A DNA stretch of 64,000 nt, taken from assembly GCA_900315155.1 (NCBI GenBank), contig OMYB01000004.1, positions 1 through 64,000 on the forward strand, in the 5' to 3' direction. Of this stretch, positions 18,438-26,922 are shown one piece after another. Each line of letters begins with the position of its first letter. Position 1 is the stretch's first letter. The stretch comes from an uncultured Selenomonadales bacterium (GTDB lineage: Bacteria > Bacillota > Negativicutes > Selenomonadales > Selenomonadaceae). Under the pieces are notes generated by a model. It did no database searches, was not told the DNA's origin, and saw nothing but the letters and a program-made list of their open reading frames with translations. Made by a program: the position numbers and the translations under genes.

Positions 18438-19505
18438 ATGAAGGTGGTATGTGCACCAGAAGGAATTGTCACGGCAGAATGGCCGAAGCAGGGCCTGCGG
18501 GATATCCGATCGGCGGGGTTCGATGTGGTCATGGCGGATTGTGAAAAGGGAAAGACGTTTTACCCCTTGGATGCGTTCCAGCAGACTCCTTGCCCGATAG
18601 AGGGAAAAACGTTCCTGGTTGTGCCTCCCCGGACGGAAGGGGTTCCGCGCGAGCAGCTTTGGCCGGTGAATCGGGCGTTTTACCTGTCGCTGGCGGCTGA
18701 GGCCGGGGATACGATGGTCCTGCTGGAGAATCAGGTGCGCTCGGTGAACGGGCATCTTGTGCGCGGCTTCGGCGCGGATGGCGTGGAGATGGCGCGCTGG
18801 GTGGATGAGCTGAATGCGGTGTCGGGCGGGCAGCATTTCGGGTGTTTCCTGAATATGTGGGCGGCCGGTGCCACGGGGCAGGATATGCATGCGTGGATCA
18901 CGGCGGTCAGCGGGCGGCTGAAAGGCGTGCTGCTCTGTGATACGGACGGGCGGGGAGAGAAAATCTGCCTGCCCTATACGGGGGCGAGCCAGGGCGTCAG
19001 CCAGACGAACTGGCTGAGTGCCATCCGGGGACTGCGGGAGATTGCCTTTGACGGCCTGCTCGTGCTCGGCCTGCGCGATACGGCAGCTGCGTGCCCGCCG
19101 CTCTTGCGGCCGGCGCTGCTGCAGCTGGCGAAGAAAACGGGGGAGTATATCCAGTGGCAGATCCAGATGGAGCAGACGATCCGGAACTATTCGCAGCGCG
19201 TGCTGTTCGGCGCGGGCCGTATGTGCCGGAATTATCTCGAGAGCTACGGAGAGGCATATCCGCCGCTGTTCACCTGCGACAACAATCCTGTTTTGTGGGG
19301 ACAGGACGTGGATGGGCTGCCCATCCGCTCGCCGGAAGATCTGCGGAATCTTGCACCGGACTGTGCGATTTTCATCTGCAATATCTATTATCGGGAGATC
19401 GAGCAGCAGCTGCGCGGGATGGGACTGCCGAATCCGATCGAGTTCTTCAACGATGAATGCCCGCCACGCATTCATGTGAGCCTGTTCGATGAGGAGAGGG
19501 GATGA
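18438..19505 (+). CDS. Divergent TIM-barrel-like protein with C-terminal Rossmann-like domain
   Basis: The first 250 residues (MKVVCAPEG, RDIRSAGFDVVMADCEKGK, GDTMVLLENQV, KGVLLCDTDG) resemble a xylose-isomerase-like TIM barrel but lack a clear set of metal ligands. The last 100 residues (VLFGAGRMCRNYLESYG, CDNNPVLWGQDVDGLPIRSPEDL) are the Rossmann-like module found repeatedly in this cluster. The start at 18438 is 4 bases after the previous stop. The next gene is a more canonical barrel of the same kind, suggesting the two proteins work on the same compound. No specific reaction can be assigned. Confidence 0.55.
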   Translation: MKVVCAPEGIVTAEWPKQGLRDIRSAGFDVVMADCEKGKTFYPLDAFQQTPCPIEGKTFLVVPPRTEGVPREQLWPVNRAFYLSLAAEAGDTMVLLENQVRSVNGHLVRGFGADGVEMARWVDELNAVSGGQHFGCFLNMWAAGATGQDMHAWITAVSGRLKGVLLCDTDGRGEKICLPYTGASQGVSQTNWLSAIRGLREIAFDGLLVLGLRDTAAACPPLLRPALLQLAKKTGEYIQWQIQMEQTIRNYSQRVLFGAGRMCRNYLESYGEAYPPLFTCDNNPVLWGQDVDGLPIRSPEDLRNLAPDCAIFICNIYYREIEQQLRGMGLPNPIEFFNDECPPRIHVSLFDEERG

Positions 19506-19509
19506 GCCG

Positions 19510-20487
19510 ATGGAACTGAGTGTGCAGACCAAGAATATCGTACGGGATGAGAATCCGGAGGAAGGGTTCCGCCTCATGAAAGCGGCGGGCTTTTCGGCTG
19601 CCGATTTCAGCCTGAATCAGTATCTGCTGAATCTCGATATCTATGAACAGCGCATCAACGGGTTTTTCAGCCAGAGCCTCGACGAGCTCGAACATTTCTT
19701 TACGCCGCACCGGGATGGTGCGCGGGCGGCTGGCGTGCGCATCGGGCAGATGCACATGCCGTATCCCGCCTATGTGCCGCAGGGCCGGGATGACCTGAAC
19801 GCCTTCCTTTGGCAGGAGATGGCGCCGAAAAGCATGGCACTTGCGGGATTCCTGCATTGCCCGTACATCGTGATCCACGGGTTCAAGCTGTCGCATTTCC
19901 TCGGCTCGGAGGAGGCAGAGTGGGCCCAGACGGAGCGGTTCATCGACAGCCTCGCCCCGCTGGCCATCGAGAACCATACGACCATCTGCATCGAGAATCT
20001 CTACGATGGGCTTGGCGGGCATATGATCGAGGGACCGTGCTGCGATGCCCGCAAAGCGGCCGAACGCATCGATCGCATCAACGGGAAATACGGTGAGGAG
20101 GTGCTGGGCTTTTGCCTGGATACGGGACATGCGAACCTCGTCGGCATCGATTTCCTGGACTTCATCCGCACGCTGGGCAGCCGCCTGAAGGTCCTCCACA
20201 TCCACGACAATGACGGCCTTTCCGACCTGCATCAGATTCCGTTCACGTTCGCACGCACGCGGGAAAACAAGTCATCCACCGATTGGGCAGGATTTTTGCA
20301 GGGCCTGCGCGAAATTCAATATCAAGGTACGTTGAATTTCGAGACGGCACCGGTCCTGACGGCATTCCCATCAGAGATGCAGGTGGATGTCTTGTCGTTC
20401 TTGGCACAAATTGGGAACTATTTTGCCGATAAGCTGGGGAGAAAAGGGGCGTATGAAAGTGATGGACCATTCGAAAGAAGCATGTGA
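19510..20487 (+). CDS. Sugar phosphate isomerase/epimerase-like TIM-barrel protein
   Basis: This 325-residue protein belongs to the xylose-isomerase-like TIM-barrel (AP-endonuclease 2) superfamily. The expected metal-site elements are visible: GQMHMPYPA, YIVIHGFK, TICIENLYDG (glutamate ligand), GFCLDTGHANL (aspartate and histidine) and LKVLHIHDNDG. It therefore probably isomerises or epimerises a sugar or polyol in the glycan pathway. The ATG at 19510 follows the previous stop by 4 bases and has GAGGGG upstream. The next gene overlaps its end by 35 bases. Confidence 0.7.
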   Translation: MELSVQTKNIVRDENPEEGFRLMKAAGFSAADFSLNQYLLNLDIYEQRINGFFSQSLDELEHFFTPHRDGARAAGVRIGQMHMPYPAYVPQGRDDLNAFLWQEMAPKSMALAGFLHCPYIVIHGFKLSHFLGSEEAEWAQTERFIDSLAPLAIENHTTICIENLYDGLGGHMIEGPCCDARKAAERIDRINGKYGEEVLGFCLDTGHANLVGIDFLDFIRTLGSRLKVLHIHDNDGLSDLHQIPFTFARTRENKSSTDWAGFLQGLREIQYQGTLNFETAPVLTAFPSEMQVDVLSFLAQIGNYFADKLGRKGAYESDGPFERSM

Positions 20488-21205
20488 AAAAGGTCGTGTG
20501 CGCATTTACATCGCATCGCATAAACTAGTCCCTTTTCCACAGAATCCGGCATACCAGCCTATTATCATTGGCCCGCTCAGTCATGTTGTTCCGCCTACGG
20601 TCGTTACGGATGCAACGGGCGAGAATATTTCGATCAAGAACCCTTCGTATTGTGAGCTGACTGCCTTGTATTGGGCATGGAAGAATGATACGTTGAAAGA
20701 TTATATCGGTCTGGTTCATTACCGGCGTTATTTTCGGACGATGCATCCTCAAGAGCCATTGACGCTGGATTCCGTCCTGCAAGAAGAGGAGATTCTCGAT
20801 ATCCTGAAAGATCATGACATTATCGTTCCTGAGCCGTTCAAGTCTCTGCATCATACCATGGGCGAATTTTATCGGCTCAATCACTGCCCAGAGGATTTGG
20901 AGGCTGCGCGCAGGATTATTGGACAGTGTCACCCGGATTACCTGGAGGCTTTTGATGCCATCATGGAGAGACAGGGAATCTATGGCTGCAATATGTTCAT
21001 CACGCGACGGGAGGTCTTCTGCGATTATATGCAGTGGTTGTTTGATATTCTCTTCCGCGTCGAGAAAGAGGTCGGAGGCTTCATGCATCGGGAGCCTTAT
21101 CAGCGGAGGGCACCGGGATTCCTTGCCGAGCGGCTGATGAACGTCTATATCCTACGGCATCACTTCCGCACGAAGGTTATTCCATTTTTGTTAACGGATC
21201 TTTGA
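20453..21205 (+). CDS. DUF4422 glycosyltransferase-like protein
   Basis: This is a 250-residue DUF4422 protein, a family found in capsule and exopolysaccharide clusters and thought to be glycosyltransferases. Typical blocks are IYIASHKL near the start, SIKNPSYCELTALYWAWKN, YIGLVHYRRYF, IIVPEPFK, YGCNMFITRREVFCDYMQWLF and GFLAERLMNVYI. The ATG at 20453 has a GGGGAGAAAAGGGG stretch upstream and matches the start of the domain; it overlaps the preceding gene. Donor and acceptor are unknown. Confidence 0.75.
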   Translation: MKVMDHSKEACEKGRVRIYIASHKLVPFPQNPAYQPIIIGPLSHVVPPTVVTDATGENISIKNPSYCELTALYWAWKNDTLKDYIGLVHYRRYFRTMHPQEPLTLDSVLQEEEILDILKDHDIIVPEPFKSLHHTMGEFYRLNHCPEDLEAARRIIGQCHPDYLEAFDAIMERQGIYGCNMFITRREVFCDYMQWLFDILFRVEKEVGGFMHREPYQRRAPGFLAERLMNVYILRHHFRTKVIPFLLTDL

Positions 21206-21238
21206 TGCTGGTCTTCGATGACGATAGGGGGATGGATC

Positions 21239-22462
21239 ATGGAGTTTTTGCATGAATTAGCAATCGCTGCGATCATGAAGGATGAAGGGCATTATCTCAA
21301 GGAATGGCTGGATTTTCATCTGTTGGCCGGCGTGACGCATTTCTATTTGTATGACAATGGCAGTACGGATAATACAAAGGAGATTTTACAGCCATATGTC
21401 GCGCGTGGCGTAGTGACGTATGCGTATCGGCCGGATACGTGTGAACAGATTCCTGCATATCGGGATGCTGTGCGGAGATATCGCTTCCTTTGCAAGTATA
21501 TCGCTTTCCTCGATCTGGATGAATTCCTCTACGCACCGGATGGCAGGAGCTTACCGGAGGTCATTCAGGAACTGGAGGACAAGTACGGCGATCATGGCAG
21601 TTTCACAGCCAATTGGTGCTGTTATGCATCATCGGATGAGAAGAAGCCCGATTACAGCCGTGGCGTCCTGGACCGTTTCGTGTGGCGTATATCCGATGAC
21701 CACGATCATAACAAGCATGTGAAGAGCATCATCGACCCACGTAAGTCAGGGAAATTCTTTACTCCTCATGCACCGCGTTATTTTATTGGGAATTATGGCG
21801 TGGACGAAGATGGTCATCCTGTTTACGGCTTTTTCAATGAACGACGCCCTATCCAAAAACTGCGCATCAACCATTACCATGTGAAATCCTATGCAGAATG
21901 GATGGAGCGTCGGAGCCGTAACCGTGCGGATTTGGGGACGCCGGTTCCACGTGATTTAGACGCCTGGTTTAAAGAGCTGGATTGCAGGGATATTCATGAT
22001 ACGGGTATTTTAGAATATCGTGAAGCAAGGAAGTTTATCCCCCAGAAAAAGGATGACCAGGGACAGTTCATTTTGCAGTTAGCCAATCGGGTGCAGACAT
22101 ATCTTCAGGAACAGGATCCGATGGATCTTGTCGAACTGCTGGGCAGCATCCAGAATGTCTGCCAGCTGCTGCCAGAATACCTGGATGATCAGCAGGTTGC
22201 CCTTTTGGCAGAGCAGCTGATGGATCATCTGTATACGTATCTCTCGGAAGACGATCTTCAAGCTGGGGATGTGGAACTTTTCCTGGATATGCTGCCGTTT
22301 CTGATACCGTTGATTTCACAAGAGAAAAGATCCAAATGGCGGCGCCGGATTATCATCTTAATGAATGAGGTTGCTACGCTGGAGAATAAGGTAGCTCATA
22401 ATCACTCCCAATATCATGAGTATGATCAACTGGCACAGATATTCGCAAGCATGGATCGGTAA
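21239..22462 (+). CDS. GT92 (DUF23)-type glycosyltransferase
   Basis: The 407-residue protein has the GT92 signature blocks: IAAIMKDEGHYLKEWLDFHLLAGVTHFYLYDNGSTDNT, then KYIAFLDLDEFLYAP (the DxD metal motif), RINHYHVKSYAEW and repeated basic residues. The first 270 residues form the catalytic GT-A domain; the remaining 130 are helical and unassigned. AGGGGG lies 7 bases before the ATG. GT92 enzymes commonly transfer galactose. It sits in a run of glycosyltransferase genes without promoters between them. Confidence 0.8.
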   Translation: MEFLHELAIAAIMKDEGHYLKEWLDFHLLAGVTHFYLYDNGSTDNTKEILQPYVARGVVTYAYRPDTCEQIPAYRDAVRRYRFLCKYIAFLDLDEFLYAPDGRSLPEVIQELEDKYGDHGSFTANWCCYASSDEKKPDYSRGVLDRFVWRISDDHDHNKHVKSIIDPRKSGKFFTPHAPRYFIGNYGVDEDGHPVYGFFNERRPIQKLRINHYHVKSYAEWMERRSRNRADLGTPVPRDLDAWFKELDCRDIHDTGILEYREARKFIPQKKDDQGQFILQLANRVQTYLQEQDPMDLVELLGSIQNVCQLLPEYLDDQQVALLAEQLMDHLYTYLSEDDLQAGDVELFLDMLPFLIPLISQEKRSKWRRRIIILMNEVATLENKVAHNHSQYHEYDQLAQIFASMDR

Positions 22463-22483
22463 CAGGGAAGGAGCCTGAATGGG

Positions 22484-24748
22484 ATGGATATTACGGCATG
22501 TTACATCGTAAGAGATGAGTCTGAGCAGTTGCAGAAATCCTTGCAAACCGTTCGTGAGGCAGGCATTACAAAAGCCGTTGTCGTCGACACAGGCTCCGTA
22601 GATAATAGCAAACAAGCAGCAGCGGACTGGGGCGCTGAATGTCATGACTTCCATTGGTGCGAGGATTTTGCAGCAGCACGTAATTTTGCTTTGCAATGGA
22701 TCCATAGCCGCTGGGTCCTGTTTTTGGATGCCGATGAATATCTAAAGAATCCAGCGGAATGGATTCCCTATATCCAAAAGCTGGAAAAAGAACATCCGGA
22801 AACGGAAGCGGTCTTTTCCAAACGATTGGAGTACGACACGGCTCAGCATAGCGTGCAGCAGGTAACCATGGTGGTTCGGCTGTTTCGTGGCGATGCGGGC
22901 TTGCTTTATCAGGGACGGATTCATGAGATCCTGCAGCATCCGCAAAGAGCGTTGAACATGCATACAGAAAGCCGTGCTTTGCAGATCGTGCATACGGGGT
23001 ATGCGGAAGGGCGTGGAACGAAAAAGGTACATCGAAATCTGAAGATACTGAAGGAATTGGCGGAAAAGAACGGTATGGATGCATGGCTGCGTTTTTATCT
23101 TTGCCAATCTTACTTTGGACTTCATGATTTCCAGAAAGCCTATCATTATGCCGATGAAGCACTGAAGGAACCGTCGCCATTATTCCAGGGGCATATGGAT
23201 TTGTTTCATTGGAAAATCGAAGCGATGCGACAGCTGGACAAACCTCTGACAGAGATGCTGCATACGGCGGATGAGGCCATCCGCGCTTATCCAGATTGGC
23301 CGGATTTCTATGGGGAACGTGGCATGATCCTCTGTGGGATGGGGGAATTGAATGAGGCAGAGGAAAGCCTGCGTACTGCGCTGGACCGATACGCTAGTCC
23401 TTCTTTTCAAGATCTTCCAGGCAGTTACTTTACGGAACGGACTGCCGTACAAATACGGAAAAGGCTGTCAGAGATTGCAGAGATGAAATCGAAGTTTAGT
23501 CCGAAGAATTTGGCTCAGGCTTATCAGCAGGCGGAACAGAACTTTGATCTGGATGGACGCGCTGCTTGTGTTATTGCAGCCATGGACATGGTACAACAGG
23601 AACCGCGATATGAGGGGACACCAGACATTACCTTTTTGGAGGAACGTATATCCGTTGTATTCTGCGCCTTATTCCAGGCTTTGCAACAGGGAAATCTTGC
23701 TTTGGCACAATATTACGCTACTGTTTTTCCTGAAAAATTCCTGGCCCATCCTGCCGCCTTGCGGGAGTACCGGTACTATAAAGGAATCATAGCATGTGGC
23801 TTGGGGAAATATTTGCAGGCGGCTTCGTATCTGATTGCCCATCTTCAATCCTATCAAAAAGATGAGCTGGCCTGGTTTGCTCTGGGAAATGCGAGATACT
23901 TGTCTGGTCAATACGCAGATGCCAAGGTCTGCTATGATCAGGCCTTGCAATGGAAACCCTGGTTTGCTGAGGCCATAGCGAATCGGCAAAAGGTGCAGGA
24001 TGTCCTGAATCGACAGATGGACAATCCGCTACCTATCCAGCAGACCGTGGATACGGAACTCGGGCTCGATCCAAAGGATTGGGAGCAGGTACGGAAGATT
24101 CCCATTCTGATCAATTGCCGGGACCGGGTGGAATGCCTCTCGAAACTGGTACAGTGGCTCCTGCATGCGGGATACCAACGCATTATTTTGTTGGATAACG
24201 CGTCGACGTACCGTCCGCTCCTGTCGTATTACGAGAGGATGGCAGGTGAGTATGTACAGATTATCCGCATGAACAGGAATTACGGACATCGGGCCTTGTG
24301 GGAGAGCGGCGTGCTGAGGCAGCTGGATATCCGGACGCCCTACGTTTATACGGATCCGGATGTCGTCCCAGGCGATGCGTGTCCTCTGAATTTTTTGCAA
24401 TATTTTGCTCAGGTCCTGCAGGCGTATCCGTATATCCGAAAAGTTGGTGCTGGCCTGATTTATGAAGAGGATACTTGTTATGATAAAGAGAATCTTCGAA
24501 AGAGAGAGTCTGCGTTATACCGGATCCCCTTGGAGCCGGAGGTGTTCTTTGCTGGTGTAGATACGACGTTTGCCCTGTACCGGAATATGGGGGAGTACCA
24601 GCGGAGCGCGTCACTGAGGATTACGGGGCCCTATCGCTTCCAGCACTTGCCATGGTATTATGATCCTAAGCATCTGCCGGAGGATGAGAAATACTATTTG
24701 GCTCATGCCAATACATCGTCATCGATGGGTGCGTTTATGCAAAAATGA
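22484..24748 (+). CDS. Double glycosyltransferase with central TPR repeats
   Basis: The 754-residue protein has two GT-A domains flanking tetratricopeptide repeats. The N-terminal domain (about 1-230) has ITACYIVRDESEQLQKSL, VVVDTGSVDNSK and VLFLDADEYLK, a SunS-like GT2. The central part (about 230-500) shows TPR units such as AYHYADEALKEPSPLFQGH and LAWFALGNARYLSGQYADAKVCYDQAL. The C-terminal part has ILINCRDRVECLSKLVQWLL, IILLDNASTYRPLL and YVYTDPDVVPG, a second GT-like domain with its own DxD motif. Such two-headed enzymes can polymerise alternating sugars. No upstream promoter is seen, so it is part of the glycan operon. Confidence 0.75.
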   Translation: MDITACYIVRDESEQLQKSLQTVREAGITKAVVVDTGSVDNSKQAAADWGAECHDFHWCEDFAAARNFALQWIHSRWVLFLDADEYLKNPAEWIPYIQKLEKEHPETEAVFSKRLEYDTAQHSVQQVTMVVRLFRGDAGLLYQGRIHEILQHPQRALNMHTESRALQIVHTGYAEGRGTKKVHRNLKILKELAEKNGMDAWLRFYLCQSYFGLHDFQKAYHYADEALKEPSPLFQGHMDLFHWKIEAMRQLDKPLTEMLHTADEAIRAYPDWPDFYGERGMILCGMGELNEAEESLRTALDRYASPSFQDLPGSYFTERTAVQIRKRLSEIAEMKSKFSPKNLAQAYQQAEQNFDLDGRAACVIAAMDMVQQEPRYEGTPDITFLEERISVVFCALFQALQQGNLALAQYYATVFPEKFLAHPAALREYRYYKGIIACGLGKYLQAASYLIAHLQSYQKDELAWFALGNARYLSGQYADAKVCYDQALQWKPWFAEAIANRQKVQDVLNRQMDNPLPIQQTVDTELGLDPKDWEQVRKIPILINCRDRVECLSKLVQWLLHAGYQRIILLDNASTYRPLLSYYERMAGEYVQIIRMNRNYGHRALWESGVLRQLDIRTPYVYTDPDVVPGDACPLNFLQYFAQVLQAYPYIRKVGAGLIYEEDTCYDKENLRKRESALYRIPLEPEVFFAGVDTTFALYRNMGEYQRSASLRITGPYRFQHLPWYYDPKHLPEDEKYYLAHANTSSSMGAFMQK

Positions 24749-24759
24749 GGGTGTTTTTT

Positions 24760-26025
24760 ATGGAAAAAGCCGTTCAATATCGTGATTTCCTGCAACAGGT
24801 CATATCGGAACATTTTCTGGATTCATCCGTATACGAAGGAAAAAATATCCTATTTGTGGGGGATGGGGATTCCTTAGTCGAACGGATCGATCTCTTGCAA
24901 TCCCTGCAGCAGACATTTACAGGGCGTGTCAAGCACATGGATATGGTCCGTCTGTTCAATCCCGTGCACAAGGATTCCCAAGGGAGGCTGGATGAAGCTG
25001 AGTTTCCTTCAGACATGCTTTTTGACGCGATTATTGTTTTGGATGGATGGGAAAAGGCATGGAATCCCTGCCGTGCAGCAGAGAAGATTGATGCTGCCCT
25101 TTGTCCTGGCGGTGTCGTCGTCTTAATCGCAAGGATTCCCGATGATGGCCTCATGCCCAATGTGTGTCTCTACCAGGATCGTTGGAGATACGAGCCGGAA
25201 GATCTGTGTCATTTATTTCCGGGATATGAAGTTAAGTATACGATGACGAGCAACCCGTCATTCCTTGGTGGATGTATTCTGCAAAAAAATAGCCATAAGT
25301 CGGTAGCTGATTGTTTTGTGGAACAGGGTGAGCCAGCACTCCTCTATTATGTTACGGGGAAAAGGGAACGTCCAAAGGCCGTGATGGAACAAGGTTATTT
25401 TCTATCTGGAAGAGGATTGGATGACATTGGTATCCGGTGCCATACGGATAAATGCTCCCTTTCGAATGGCTATTTGGATAAGTATGAGATGTTCCTCCGT
25501 CCTTTTCAGCAGAAAGCTTTTCGACTTCTGGAATTGGGCGTTTTCACAGGGTGCAGTATGCAGTTGTGGAAAGAATACTTTTCTCGTGCAGAAATTTATG
25601 GCGTCGATATTAATCCGGAGTGCCGGCAGTTTGAGCAGGAAAGGGTTCATATCCTGACTGCTGATTTAGGAAATGCATCGGCATTACGGATCCTGAGAGA
25701 TATCCATCCTTCGATTATTATTGATGATGCATCGCATTTGTGGAGCCATCAGATCATGGCGATGTGTGAATTATACTCCTCTTTGCCATCGGGCGGCATT
25801 TATATCATGGAAGATCTGGCGACATCGCTGAATACGTATATGCTGCCAGGCTATTCGGATTATCCGATGGATGCGTATACATTCTGTGAACGCGTCGCTC
25901 GTGTTACGGCAAGCCGCTGCCCCTGCCCATCCGATACATCCCTGGCGTCGATTATCACAGAAATCGGCATGTCAACGGAACTGGTGTCTATTTTGATGGG
26001 AAGTTGCATTTTTATCAAAAGATAA
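24760..26025 (+). CDS. Two-part SAM-dependent methyltransferase-like protein
   Basis: The C-terminal half is a class I methyltransferase of the macrocin-O-methyltransferase/cephalosporin-hydroxylase-like type: RLLELGVFTGCSMQLWKEYF (SAM-binding motif I), IYGVDINPECRQF (motif II acid), IIIDDASHLWSHQIMAM and GGIYIMEDL. The N-terminal half (ILFVGDGDSLVERIDLL, GGVVVLIARIPDDG) resembles a second, degenerate methyltransferase fold. The ATG at 24760 is preferred over one at 24745 because GAGGGT lies about 7 bases ahead. It probably O-methylates a sugar or a sugar-linked group. Confidence 0.65.
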   Translation: MEKAVQYRDFLQQVISEHFLDSSVYEGKNILFVGDGDSLVERIDLLQSLQQTFTGRVKHMDMVRLFNPVHKDSQGRLDEAEFPSDMLFDAIIVLDGWEKAWNPCRAAEKIDAALCPGGVVVLIARIPDDGLMPNVCLYQDRWRYEPEDLCHLFPGYEVKYTMTSNPSFLGGCILQKNSHKSVADCFVEQGEPALLYYVTGKRERPKAVMEQGYFLSGRGLDDIGIRCHTDKCSLSNGYLDKYEMFLRPFQQKAFRLLELGVFTGCSMQLWKEYFSRAEIYGVDINPECRQFEQERVHILTADLGNASALRILRDIHPSIIIDDASHLWSHQIMAMCELYSSLPSGGIYIMEDLATSLNTYMLPGYSDYPMDAYTFCERVARVTASRCPCPSDTSLASIITEIGMSTELVSILMGSCIFIKR

Positions 26026-26067
26026 ATGATATGCGAAGGTAAAAGACATCGAATGGGAGTAATAGAT

Positions 26068-26868
26068 ATGGAACCGATGAATGTTTGTATGGATTTTCGA
26101 TATGGCAAGATTATTTTCAATAAGCTCGATCAATATATCGGAAAATCTCTGAGGGTGTATGGAGAATTTTCGCAAGGGGAAGCGCGGCTTTTTGATTTGC
26201 TGGTTCATCCTGGGGATACGGTCGTAGAGGTTGGAGCGAATATTGGCTCGCATTCCGTTCATCTGGCGCAGTTATGTGGGGATACAGGACGTCTGTATGC
26301 CTTCGAGCCGCAGAGGCTGGTTTTCCAGATTCTTTGCGGCAATATGGCACTGAATAACATCACGAATGCCTATTGTATGCAGAAATGCGTCGGTGATGCT
26401 CCGGGCGTTGTCAAGGTACCGGTGCTGGATCCCACGGTCATGCATAATTGGGGAGGTTTGTCGCTGCTGCATACGACAGAAGGGGATGACGTGGAGAAAA
26501 TAACATTGGATTCTCTCCATCTTACGCGGTGCGATTTGCTGAAAATCGATGTCGAAGGCATGGAAGAACAAGTTCTCCGTGGTGCGGCAACCTTGCTGGA
26601 GACCTGCCACCCGGTTATTTATACCGAGGTAGAACCGGCAGAAGAAAAGAATCAGTCCCTGTATCGTCTGCTTCGGCGCTATGGGTATCGCATTTATCGA
26701 CATGAGCCTGCCATGTATAATCCAGACAACTATCAGCACGAAGAGAAGAATATTTTCTATGTCAGGAGAGAAGTTAATGGCGTTGTACGAGAGGGAAACA
26801 TCGTGTCATTTAATCGCCTGTGCATTCATCCTGCGATGGGAGAGATTCAAGGCATGCCGGAAATTTGA
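26068..26868 (+). CDS. FkbM-family SAM-dependent methyltransferase
   Basis: This 266-residue protein contains FkbM-family motifs: VVEVGANIGSHSVHLAQL (SAM-binding glycine motif), RLYAFEPQRLVFQIL, ITNAYCMQKCVGD and CDLLKIDVEGMEEQVLRGA, the highly conserved family signature. These enzymes O-methylate sugars or polyketide sugars. The ATG at 26068 has GGGAG about 9 bases ahead. It is the last glycan gene before the inserted helicase operon; there are only about 50 bases between them. Confidence 0.85.
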   Translation: MEPMNVCMDFRYGKIIFNKLDQYIGKSLRVYGEFSQGEARLFDLLVHPGDTVVEVGANIGSHSVHLAQLCGDTGRLYAFEPQRLVFQILCGNMALNNITNAYCMQKCVGDAPGVVKVPVLDPTVMHNWGGLSLLHTTEGDDVEKITLDSLHLTRCDLLKIDVEGMEEQVLRGAATLLETCHPVIYTEVEPAEEKNQSLYRLLRRYGYRIYRHEPAMYNPDNYQHEEKNIFYVRREVNGVVREGNIVSFNRLCIHPAMGEIQGMPEI

Positions 26869-26922
26869 CAGAGCAGACGCTGGCGTATGCAGTATTGATA
26901 GAAAGAATGAGGAGTGAAATTG

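Noticed and set aside
15893-18532. Long open frame on the minus strand (879 codons)
   Set aside because: It lies entirely opposite the GT2 and cytidylyltransferase fusion genes, has no ribosome binding site or recognisable domain, and its composition (Arg/His/Pro-rich) is typical of the antisense of high-GC genes.
26864-26900. TTGACA before the helicase gene
   Set aside because: At 17 bases the following hexamer is TGCAGT, a poor -10; it also overlaps the end of the FkbM gene, so no promoter is claimed.
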